Of a stretch of DNA of 44,918 bases, positions 33,613 through 41,277 are shown piece by piece (the stretch's first letter is position 1; each line of letters begins with the position of its first letter). Location: NCBI GenBank assembly GCA_964617875.1, contig CAZUAI010000047.1, positions 1-44,918 on the forward strand, written 5' to 3'. The DNA comes from CAZMVY01 sp964617875. Lineage in GTDB: Bacteria > Planctomycetota > Phycisphaerae > UBA1845 > PWPN01. The position numbers and the translations under genes were made by a program. The notes under the pieces were generated by a model, which was not told where the DNA came from, made no database searches, and was given only the letters and a program-made list of their open reading frames with translations.

Positions 33613-34362
33613 ATGGATTACGCAATTGATCTGAGTCTTCGTCAGTCGGCCCGGACGCTCGAGCAGGCAGTCCGATACCAGGCTACCGCGCTGCTCGAGC
33701 CGGCTACGTGGCCCACCGAGGAGGGTCTGAAAGGTCGCCTGATCGGCTGCGACGCCGCCACCGTCCGCGTTGAGATCACCGAACCGCCGATCATGGCCCT
33801 CAACGACCTGCCCGGAACCTACTGCGACGCCACGATCGAACTCGGCCACGACCGGTTCCTCTTCAGCGAACAGGTCGTGACCACCGAACTCCAGAACCAG
33901 CGCTGGCACCTCGATCTGGCCCGGCCGTCGAGGCTGCAGGTCTGCGAACGACGACGTTTCTGGCGCGTCCGGCTGGCGGAGTCATCATCGGTGCGGCTGC
34001 AGTGGGGCGAAGGCTCGCCGCCCGCTGCGGCGACCGGGAGGCTCTGCAATATCAGCGGCGAGGGGCTCGCCTGCCTCGCCGCCGCCGCGGACGTGGAAGG
34101 ATTGCTCATCGGCGAAACGGCGTTGGCGTCCTTTCAGCTTCCCGGGTACGAGGAACGATTCGAGATCGCCGCGGTCCTCTGCAACAAGACGCCGACCACC
34201 GATTCGGACAAGCTGATTCTGGGTATGCAGTTCCTTGAACCGGCCTCGGCGGGGACAAGCGGACCGGCCGGGCGGCTGAATGAGTTCCTGCTGCACCGCT
34301 TCGGGGCCGGAATCGCGCCGGTCGCGTCGGATGCACGCGTGTCCGGCGGAGCCATTCTATGA
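33613..34362 (+). CDS. PilZ-domain protein, YcgR-like (first of pair)
   Basis: 249 residues. An N-terminal region (about 1-100) has the YcgR-N-like beta layout, then the PilZ motifs: ERRRFWRVRL near 110 (R-x3-R type) and CNISGEGLA near 142 (N-x-S-x-x-G). PilZ binds cyclic di-GMP and usually brakes flagella or controls polymer export or pili. The second motif has Asn instead of the usual Asp at its first position, which is common. Its stop overlaps the start of the next gene as ATGA (34359-34362). Confidence 0.85.
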   Translation: MDYAIDLSLRQSARTLEQAVRYQATALLEPATWPTEEGLKGRLIGCDAATVRVEITEPPIMALNDLPGTYCDATIELGHDRFLFSEQVVTTELQNQRWHLDLARPSRLQVCERRRFWRVRLAESSSVRLQWGEGSPPAAATGRLCNISGEGLACLAAAADVEGLLIGETALASFQLPGYEERFEIAAVLCNKTPTTDSDKLILGMQFLEPASAGTSGPAGRLNEFLLHRFGAGIAPVASDARVSGGAIL

Positions 34363-35168
34363 GCGCGCTCATCCCGATGGACCCCGCCCGGCGCGACCAG
34401 GCGCTCGATGAGGCGGTGGGCCGAAACCTGCCCGTCGTCCTGAGCCTTCGGCAAGACGAGGCTTGGTCGGTGTTCAAATCGCGGTTCCTGGCGGGCAACG
34501 GCCCAAGCAGACGCCTCTACGTGGAATACCCCTCATTGCCCCACCGGGGCAAGGGCCCGCCGCCGGTCCGTCCCGGCGAAAACGTGGGGGTCGCCTTTCG
34601 GCGCGGCCACAAGAAGTGCCTGTTCACCACCGTCGCCCTCTCGCTGGGCGACGTGACGCTGCACGGCCAGACCCGCGTCAACGCCATCGAACTGATGTGG
34701 CCGGACCAGGTGCAGGAGGTGCAGCGGCGTGCCTATTACCGAATCACCCTGTCGGCCGTCCGGAACATCAAGACGTTGATCTGGCGCGGCGGGGCCGCTC
34801 AGCGGGGCCTGGCCGGCACGGACGCGCTGCCGATCTGCGAAGGCCGCATCACGGACCTGTCCGCCGGGGGGATGCGGGTCCTGCTGCCGCGGGGAACGCA
34901 GACCGGCCTTCGCACGGACGATTCCGTGGGCGTCGAGTTCCAGCCTGAGCCCGACGGCCCCGGATTTCTCCTCGACGCCCTCTTGCGTCACGTGTCGGCC
35001 AATCCCGACGGCACGGTGGCGCTGGGGATTCAGTTCACCGGCCTCGAGGCCACCCCCGAGGGGCGCAGAGTCCTGCAACGGCTCCTGCGCATCGTGAACC
35101 AGTACCAGCGTCAGGAACTCCGTCGAGTCCATCCCGCGTACGGCCGCGACTTCGCCCGAAGCCGGTAA
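34359..35168 (+). CDS. PilZ-domain protein, YcgR-like (second of pair)
   Basis: 269 residues, coupled by a 4-base overlap to the preceding PilZ gene. An N-terminal YcgR-like part (about 20-115, with RPGENVGVAFRRGHKK) is followed by the PilZ domain: VQRRAYYRITL near 122 and ITDLSAGGMRVLLP near 165 with the full D-x-S-x-x-G motif. Likely a cyclic di-GMP receptor; together the two could form a heteromeric sensor. No flagellar or pilus genes are adjacent, apart from the distant pseudopilin. Confidence 0.87.
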   Translation: MSALIPMDPARRDQALDEAVGRNLPVVLSLRQDEAWSVFKSRFLAGNGPSRRLYVEYPSLPHRGKGPPPVRPGENVGVAFRRGHKKCLFTTVALSLGDVTLHGQTRVNAIELMWPDQVQEVQRRAYYRITLSAVRNIKTLIWRGGAAQRGLAGTDALPICEGRITDLSAGGMRVLLPRGTQTGLRTDDSVGVEFQPEPDGPGFLLDALLRHVSANPDGTVALGIQFTGLEATPEGRRVLQRLLRIVNQYQRQELRRVHPAYGRDFARSR

Positions 35169-35386
35169 TCGCCGCCGGAATCAGCCGGTGAGCGAATCCC
35201 GACGACCGCAAGCATGCGATCACGGAGAACCGCCCGCCCTGCGTTCCGGCCACACTTGCCATCCACCGGTACCCATGCGACATTCACGGCGGGCGCGTTC
35301 CGGGACGAGCGGCCCCGGGCAGGCTTCTTCGCCTCCCGTTCTCTCGCTTTCGCGTCGTTGCGCCGTGCAACGGAAAGGACCATCCC
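35169..35386. other. Gap between PilZ pair and rhaT
   Basis: These 218 bases show no gene and no clear promoter. An AAAGGA ribosome site lies 8 bases before the rhaT start. Confidence 0.4.
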
Positions 35387-36406
35387 ATGACGTGGCTCCT
35401 CATCGCGGTGGCCGTCGGCATCATCCAGGGTTCCTTCACCGTGCCGATGAAGTACACCCGCCGCTGGAAGTGGGAGAACACCTGGGGCATGTGGTCCGTG
35501 TGGGCACTCCTGGTGCTGCCGTGGGCACTGGCAACCGTGTCGGTGCCGAACCTGTTCGACGTCTATCGCGCCGTACCGGCCTCGACACTCGCGCTCGTCT
35601 TCGGCATGAGCCTCTGCTGGGGTGTCGGCGCCATCACGTTCGGCATGGGCGTCCACTACGTCGGCATCGCGCTGGGCTTCGCGATCATCATGGGCCTGTC
35701 GGTCGCGATGGGGTCGCTGATCCCGCTGTTCATGCAACCCGCGAACGTGTTGACGCGCGAAGGGCTGCTGATCATCGCGGCGGTGACCGTCATGGTCGTC
35801 GGCATCATCGTGGGTGCCAAGGCCGCCATGCTGAAGGACCGCGCCCTCGCCGCCGCCGGCCGGTCCGCAATGGCCACGGCGGGCCCGTCGATGCTCAAGG
35901 GCATCCTGATCTGCATCATCGCCGGCTCGTGCGGGGCGCTGATCAACATTGCCTACGTGCTTGGCCAGCCGATCCAGGCGGCCGCGGTCGAGCAACTGCA
36001 CGTCGATCCGACCTTTGCCCCGAACGCGATCTGGGCCATCTCGCTCTCCGGCGGCTTCATCGTGAACTTCGGATACTGCTGCTGGCTGATGGCCCGGAAC
36101 GGCACGTGGCGGCTGTTCCGCGCCGAGGGCGGCGGCATCCACTGGCTTCATACGGCGGCGATGGGCCTGATGTGGTTCGGCAGCTTCGCGGCCTACGGCA
36201 TCTGCGCGTACAAGCTCGGGACGCTGGGGCCGGCGATGGGCTTCGCGATCTACATCGGCACCGCGATCATCACGGGCAACCTCTGGGGACTCATCACCGG
36301 CGAGTGGAAGGGCAGCGGGACAAAGCCGCTCTGCTACATGGCGGTCAGCGTCGCCATCCTGCTCCTCGGCATCGGAGTAAGCGGGTGGAGCAAGATGGGG
36401 CACTGA
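35387..36406 (+). CDS. rhaT: L-rhamnose/proton symporter RhaT family
   Basis: 339 residues, about ten TM helices, matching the usual RhaT length. IIQGSFTVPMKYTRRWKWEN at the start and WENTWGMWSVWALLVLP-type text (in parts: WENTWGMWS) are hallmarks of RhaT in the drug/metabolite transporter superfamily. VHYVGIALGFAIIMGL and the C-terminal NLWGLITGEWKGSG also fit. It imports L-rhamnose with protons across the inner membrane. No rhaA/B/D or RhaM is adjacent. The convergent aldose-epimerase-like gene could process sugars but is not in the same transcript. Planctomycetes often degrade rhamnose-containing plant or algal glycans. Confidence 0.87.
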   Translation: MTWLLIAVAVGIIQGSFTVPMKYTRRWKWENTWGMWSVWALLVLPWALATVSVPNLFDVYRAVPASTLALVFGMSLCWGVGAITFGMGVHYVGIALGFAIIMGLSVAMGSLIPLFMQPANVLTREGLLIIAAVTVMVVGIIVGAKAAMLKDRALAAAGRSAMATAGPSMLKGILICIIAGSCGALINIAYVLGQPIQAAAVEQLHVDPTFAPNAIWAISLSGGFIVNFGYCCWLMARNGTWRLFRAEGGGIHWLHTAAMGLMWFGSFAAYGICAYKLGTLGPAMGFAIYIGTAIITGNLWGLITGEWKGSGTKPLCYMAVSVAILLLGIGVSGWSKMGH

Positions 36407-36485
36407 CCGCCGGGACGTTACGCCGTCACCCGGTTGCTCCGTTGCGCGGTCCCGCATCATGCATGACGGAGTGCCTTCCCGCCCT

Positions 36486-37484
36486 TCACCACACGCAGCC
36501 GTCGCGCGAAATGCCCTCAACGGAATCGCGGCCGGTGAACACGACAGCGGTAACCTCGGTCTCGAGCACGTCGCCCGGGCGCAGTTCGGTCGCCTGACGC
36601 GACGGCTCGGGACCAGCCGCCGGGCGATCATACGGGTCGGCCGTACACGGCTCGACGACCGCCACGTGCAGGCCGCGCCACCCGCCGAACGTCTGGAAGA
36701 GCCAGACGTTGGTGAAAAACGCCTTGTCGAACGCCACGCCGAAGCCGGATCGCGCATCGTGGTCCGCGACGGCGAACCAGCCATCGCGAAGTTTGGCCAG
36801 CCAGACCATTTCGTAATCCGGCACGCCGTCCGCGGGAACGCGGCCGAGGTCGTGCAGGCGACCGTCGCGGCCGGGCACGTACGGCCACTGGAACACGAGC
36901 CGGTCGGCCGACAGCCGGCCGCTGCCCGGCGAAGCGATCACGCCCGCGCCCGCCGGGATGAGGATCTCGCAGCCCGGCCGGATCGGCAACGCGGGGTGCA
37001 GGCGCCAGAAGTACTCGAACGGCCGTCCGCCCCGGTGCGTCAGCCGGTAGCGGATGCGCACGGCCGGCGTGCCCGCCTGCACGGTGATCCACCGTTCCAT
37101 GCGCGTGGGCGTGACGCTCCCTTCCGCCCGCAGGCCGAGCGTGAGCGAGTCGCCTTCGCTCGATGCGTCCCAGTCGAACGGCGTGTACCAGTATTCGCCG
37201 TGGTCCGGGAAGGCCAGGCCGCTGCGTTCGCAGGCGGCGTCGCAGGGAAACAGGTCGTCCCACCCACCGCACCAGGCGTCATCGAACCCGGCTCCGGCAG
37301 GCACGCGTGCGGGCCTCACGGTCGGATGCTGCCAGAGCCAGTCGCGCCCGTCCGGCTTGTGGAGCCAGCGATAGATCTTGCCGCCGAGTTCCGGGAGGAT
37401 GTCGATGCACAGGACGTCGCTCTCGATCCGCAGAACGCGGCACCCGTTGCACAGCCCGCCACAATCCAACCGCACCGCACTCAC
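36486..37484 (-). CDS. Aldose-1-epimerase-like protein (galactose mutarotase fold, DUF5107-like)
   Basis: 332 residues from the GTG at 37484 (AAGG just before; another GTG at 37475). ILPELGGKIYRWLHKPDGRDWLW-type opening (in parts: LPELGGKIYRWLH) is the galactose-mutarotase-like beta-sandwich signature. GGWDDLFPCD and a later FEYFWRLHPALP follow, where the His sits where these folds hold a catalytic or ligand His. It may interconvert anomers or be a carbohydrate-binding relative of the DUF5107/DUF4432 type. No signal peptide, so cytoplasmic. It converges with rhaT, which hints at a common sugar but does not prove it. Confidence 0.75.
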   Translation of the reverse strand: MSAVRLDCGGLCNGCRVLRIESDVLCIDILPELGGKIYRWLHKPDGRDWLWQHPTVRPARVPAGAGFDDAWCGGWDDLFPCDAACERSGLAFPDHGEYWYTPFDWDASSEGDSLTLGLRAEGSVTPTRMERWITVQAGTPAVRIRYRLTHRGGRPFEYFWRLHPALPIRPGCEILIPAGAGVIASPGSGRLSADRLVFQWPYVPGRDGRLHDLGRVPADGVPDYEMVWLAKLRDGWFAVADHDARSGFGVAFDKAFFTNVWLFQTFGGWRGLHVAVVEPCTADPYDRPAAGPEPSRQATELRPGDVLETEVTAVVFTGRDSVEGISRDGCVW

Positions 37485-37494
37485 ACCCTTCAGT

Positions 37495-37728
37495 CTACCC
37501 GGCCGCGCGCCGAAGCGGGAGTGAACCGGCCGGCCCAAAAGGAGGCGCCGCCGGCACGGGGATCGCGATGCGGTTGACGAGGTCGCCATCGGCCGGGCCG
37601 GTCATTGCGGCGGCGGCAACGGCGAAGCCCGGTGCGATCGGGATGGCGGCGGCGGATGCAGGAACGATCCATTCGAGGGCATCGGGGGGTGTCGCGCTAC
37701 GCCGCGGCCCTTTGATGGGGCGCGGCAC
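37495..37728 (-). CDS. Doubtful 77-residue ORF
   Basis: GTG start at 37728, stop 10 bases before the aldose-epimerase-like gene. Third codon positions are mostly G or C, as in local real genes, but the product is Ala/Pro-rich and no ribosome site is seen. It may be a real small protein or chance. Confidence 0.25.
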   Translation of the reverse strand: MPRPIKGPRRSATPPDALEWIVPASAAAIPIAPGFAVAAAAMTGPADGDLVNRIAIPVPAAPPFGPAGSLPLRRAAG

Positions 37729-37763
37729 TGAGGGACGGCCCAGACCTCCGGCTGGCCCCGAGC

Positions 37764-40700
37764 CTACTCCCGCACCGCATTGACGAATTGCTCGAGGGCG
37801 TCGGCGACGGCGAGCGCCTGTTTGCGCTGGTACTCCGGATCGAGCAGGCGGGCTTCGTCGGACGGGTTCGACATGAAGGCCTGCTCGATCAGGATCGACG
37901 GCATGCGGGTGTTCTGCAGCGGCGAGTAGGAGAAGTTGCCGACGACGCCGAACTCGCCCCAGCCGAGGCCGAGGAGCTTGCGGTAGACCAGTTCGGCCGG
38001 CAGGCGGCAGTGCTCGTCCTTGTAGTACGTACTCGTGCCGGAAACGGCCAGGAAGCCCCGGGCGTTGCCGGCGGCGTTTGCGTGGATCGCGACGAAGAAG
38101 TCGGCGCTCGCGTCGTTGGCCGTCTGCACGCGGTCGGACAGCGACGGCGACGAATCGCCGGGGCGGACCTCGACCGTTTTCGCGCCGCGGTCCTCAAGCA
38201 CCCGCTGCAGCGCCCGCACGGCCGCAAGGTTGATCTCCTTCTCCTTGGTGCCCAGGTGCCCGACGGCGCCGCTGCCCGAACCGCCGTGGCCGGCCTCCAG
38301 GGCGAACAGCAGCCCCTTCAGCGGCGAGGCCGGCGGCGCGGCGATCGCCGGCGGCCGGCGCACGCAGAGCGTCAGCGTGTTCCCCTTCGTCTCCGTCCAG
38401 CAGCCCCAGATCTGCCTGCCCTTCACGGGGACCGTCAGCCGGAAGCGGCCGTCCTCGATCTGCTCACCGACGACCGTGCCGATGACCTTCGCCCCGGACT
38501 TGTGGCTGATCCACGTCAGGGCATCGTGCGTGTTGAAGAAGTCGAGGACGAGGCGGTTTGCGGGGATCGTCTCCGAGCGCACGGCAACGACGACCTTCTC
38601 CCGCAGGCCGACCGTCAGCCGATCACAGGTTGCGTCGCCATCGATGTCGCAGGAGGTGAAATAGTTCCGCGGGACGGGCGTACCCTCAGCCAGCCGTTCG
38701 ACCCGCTCTTCGGAAACCCAGCCTCGCATCGACGCCGACAGGGCAACTTTCAGACTCGACCCCTGACGGCCGACGATCTCGAACCGCGTCCCGCGCGGCA
38801 CGCGCGCGAGCCACGGACCGCCGAGCCGGACCTCGTGCAGGCCAAGGGTGATGCCGACGCCGTCGTCCTTCGCCTCACCGATGCGAACGACGGCCGGGTT
38901 CCACACCTCGACCGTCCCGCGAGACCTGCACTCCAGCGACCCGGACGGGGACGGACCACGGAGCGTGACGCGGACCGGGGCCGCCTTCGCCGGCGTCTGC
39001 GCCCGGATCGTCGCCGTATACACGCATGCGGGCTTGCCGTCGTCGTCCTTCGCCTCGGCCAGCGGCAGCTTCGAGCCCAGGCACGCGGCCGACCCCGTGC
39101 AGCCCGGCGGGCCGACGACCTTCACCGCAAGCGCGTCGCCCGGCAGGAGGGCCACATTACCGGCGGGCTCGACGACGCGGGCCTCCTTCGGCGCGGACGG
39201 CGGCGTCGCCTCCTTGCGAACGAGATTCAGCACGGTCGTCTGCGTCCGCCCCGTGGCGTCGGTCGCCGTGACCTCGATCGCGTTGCTTCCCATCGCCAGT
39301 GCAATCCTGTCGCGGGCGAAGGCGCCGGTCGCGTAGACCTCGACGTCGGCGCCGCCGACCTTCACCTTGCATCCGGGCGACGTGCGGCCGAGCACGTGCG
39401 CGGCGTCGGCGGTCGTTTCGCCGCCGTCCTTCGGCGACAGGACCTGCACGAACGGCTTGTTCTGTGCCGCCTCGGCGTCCTTGATTGCGATGTCCATGCA
39501 CGCAATCTCACCGGCCTTCACCCGCACCGGGGGGGACTCGACCGGCGGGGCGCCGACGTAGTACGCCCGCACCTGCACGGGGCCGGGCGGGACGTCGAGG
39601 AAGGCGAACCGGCCGTCGGCACCGCTGGTCCACGTCTGGGCGAAGACGCCCTTCCGCGGCGCCTTCGCGTCGGTCGGGCGGAGCGACACCCAGGCGTCCA
39701 CGAGCGGCTTGCCGGACCCGGTGGTGACGATGCCGAGGATGCCGCCGGTCTTCGGCGTGGTGACGCGATCGATCGTCGGCACGGCGGCGGGCGCGGCGTA
39801 GATCGTCTCCCGGCACTTCGCCAGGATACCGCGCCCCTGGGCAGACCGCAGGCTGAACAGGACCGTCCCCAGGGCGCCGACCTCGCGCGTAACCTCGATC
39901 TCCCTGATGTTTTCGTCCGGCGAGAAGACGCTCTGACCGCCAACGAAACGGTCCCGGCCGACGCCGCGAACGAAGTCCCGCATCAACTCGTCGTAGTTCG
40001 GCCTGGGGTCGGGGATATCCCAGTAGATCATGGGCATGAGGACGTCCATCGCCCCGAGACGGCACCAGTTCCACGTGTCCTGGTAGTAGTCGTGATAGCC
40101 GCTGCTGAAGCCCGCGTAGCCCGGAATGTGGTAACGATTGTAGATGCCCCAGGCGGAGCACGAAAAGACGACCTTCGGCTTGACGGCCCGCACCTCGGCG
40201 GCGAGATCGTTGATCAGCTTGTCGAGCTGCTCGCGCTGCCAGTCGCCGCGGTCGAGCAGGTTCGGGTTGCCGCGGCCGTGAAACCGCTCCTCGCTGACGC
40301 GGTCGTGAACGTACTCGGGCCCGGGATAGCGGATGCGGTCGAGGTGGATCCCGTCCACGTCATAACGCCGGACCACGTCCATGATGACGCGCCGGAGATA
40401 CGCCTGCACGTCCGGGATGCCGGCGGACATGTAGTAGTAGTCCTGCCGCGAGGGCTGGCCGGCCGCGTCCATGCACACCCACGGCTCGGGCGAATCCGGC
40501 CCGTGGGAGTACCAGAGGTGGTTCAGGGCGGCCGGCGGCCTCGGTGCCGGCATCGAGGTTGGACGGCTGCGGCGCGAGCGATCGCGGGCGCCGGCCGGTT
40601 CCCGGCCCGGCTGCGTGGCCGCGGGCGACGGCCGCGACTCGGCGAAGCCGAACCCGGCCCCCCTGCCGCCGGGGCGCATCGATCGGAGCGGCATCGCGTT

Positions 40701-41045
40701 GATATAGGCGTGAAACTGGATGCCCCGCTTGTGCGCCTCCTGGATCGCGAGGGCGACAGGATCGAACCCGGGGTCCCTGCCGCCGAGCAACTCCGACCAC
40801 GGCTCGATCGTGCTCGGGTACAGCGTGTCCGCCTCGCCGCGAATCTGGAACACGGCAGCGTTGAGGTTGGCCTCGGCGATGGCATCGAACGCATGGACAA
40901 TGTTCGCCTTCGCCTCTTCGGGGTTCTCGGAAGCCCACTCGAAGCGGGTGACCCAGACGGCCCGGAACTCCGGCGGGGCGGTTTGGGCAAAGCCACGGCT
41001 GGACAACAGAAAAAGGCCGAGCACGAACACATGGCTTTGCCGCAT
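37764..41045 (-). CDS. GHL10 glycan-strand hydrolase fused to N-acetylmuramoyl-L-alanine amidase
   Basis: 1,093 residues from the ATG at 41045 (GGAG 9 bases before; the earlier GTG overlaps that site). Signal peptide 1-21 (FVLGLFLLSSRGFAQ). GHL10/DUF187 barrel about 24-430: EFRAVWVTRFEW, FHAYINAMP, GIHLDRIRYPGP near 235, LMPMIYWDIP. A carboxypeptidase-regulatory-like domain (about 436-520), an Ig/big-like region, an SH3b-like domain (about 748-785, WVSEERVERL), an AMIN-like region, then Amidase_3 (about 910-1093). The amidase has ALEAGHGG, EKEINLA, FFVAIHANA and LIEQAFMSNP, the zinc ligands and catalytic Glu. An Arg/Pro-rich insert (about 130-170) interrupts the barrel. Exported peptidoglycan enzyme with two linked activities. 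Own promoter at 41220-41247, just after secA. Confidence 0.92.
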   Translation of the reverse strand: MRQSHVFVLGLFLLSSRGFAQTAPPEFRAVWVTRFEWASENPEEAKANIVHAFDAIAEANLNAAVFQIRGEADTLYPSTIEPWSELLGGRDPGFDPVALAIQEAHKRGIQFHAYINAMPLRSMRPGGRGAGFGFAESRPSPAATQPGREPAGARDRSRRSRPTSMPAPRPPAALNHLWYSHGPDSPEPWVCMDAAGQPSRQDYYYMSAGIPDVQAYLRRVIMDVVRRYDVDGIHLDRIRYPGPEYVHDRVSEERFHGRGNPNLLDRGDWQREQLDKLINDLAAEVRAVKPKVVFSCSAWGIYNRYHIPGYAGFSSGYHDYYQDTWNWCRLGAMDVLMPMIYWDIPDPRPNYDELMRDFVRGVGRDRFVGGQSVFSPDENIREIEVTREVGALGTVLFSLRSAQGRGILAKCRETIYAAPAAVPTIDRVTTPKTGGILGIVTTGSGKPLVDAWVSLRPTDAKAPRKGVFAQTWTSGADGRFAFLDVPPGPVQVRAYYVGAPPVESPPVRVKAGEIACMDIAIKDAEAAQNKPFVQVLSPKDGGETTADAAHVLGRTSPGCKVKVGGADVEVYATGAFARDRIALAMGSNAIEVTATDATGRTQTTVLNLVRKEATPPSAPKEARVVEPAGNVALLPGDALAVKVVGPPGCTGSAACLGSKLPLAEAKDDDGKPACVYTATIRAQTPAKAAPVRVTLRGPSPSGSLECRSRGTVEVWNPAVVRIGEAKDDGVGITLGLHEVRLGGPWLARVPRGTRFEIVGRQGSSLKVALSASMRGWVSEERVERLAEGTPVPRNYFTSCDIDGDATCDRLTVGLREKVVVAVRSETIPANRLVLDFFNTHDALTWISHKSGAKVIGTVVGEQIEDGRFRLTVPVKGRQIWGCWTETKGNTLTLCVRRPPAIAAPPASPLKGLLFALEAGHGGSGSGAVGHLGTKEKEINLAAVRALQRVLEDRGAKTVEVRPGDSSPSLSDRVQTANDASADFFVAIHANAAGNARGFLAVSGTSTYYKDEHCRLPAELVYRKLLGLGWGEFGVVGNFSYSPLQNTRMPSILIEQAFMSNPSDEARLLDPEYQRKQALAVADALEQFVNAVRE

Positions 41046-41214
41046 AGCGACCACTCCAACCGTGCTATGAAAGGGCTTCCGAACCGTACACGATCAAGTT
41101 CTTCAAACGAGCCCCATACACGCAGCCTCGCCGGGCACGTGCCTCGCTGAGCACGCTGCGCACGCCATCGCGGCGACGGTTAATCGCAGCATCCACTTTG
41201 TTCACGGAACACCG

Positions 41215-41247
41215 GACCGATTATACCGGTCGCGTCGCCGGTCACAA
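41215..41247 (-). promoter_or_regulatory. Strong promoter candidate for the GHL10-amidase gene
   Basis: Minus strand: TTGTGA (41242-41247), 16-base spacer, perfect TATAAT (41220-41225), 170 bases before the start codon and 31 bases past the secA stop. The -10 is framed by an inverted repeat GACCG/CGGTC (41215-41219, 41227-41231), which could be a repressor site. Confidence 0.55.
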
Positions 41248-41277
41248 TCTCCGGGGAAGCCGCCATCCGACCACCGC

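Noticed and set aside
35387..37484. A rhamnose utilisation operon
   Set aside because: rhaT and the epimerase-like gene converge, and no rhamnose isomerase, kinase, aldolase or regulator is present.
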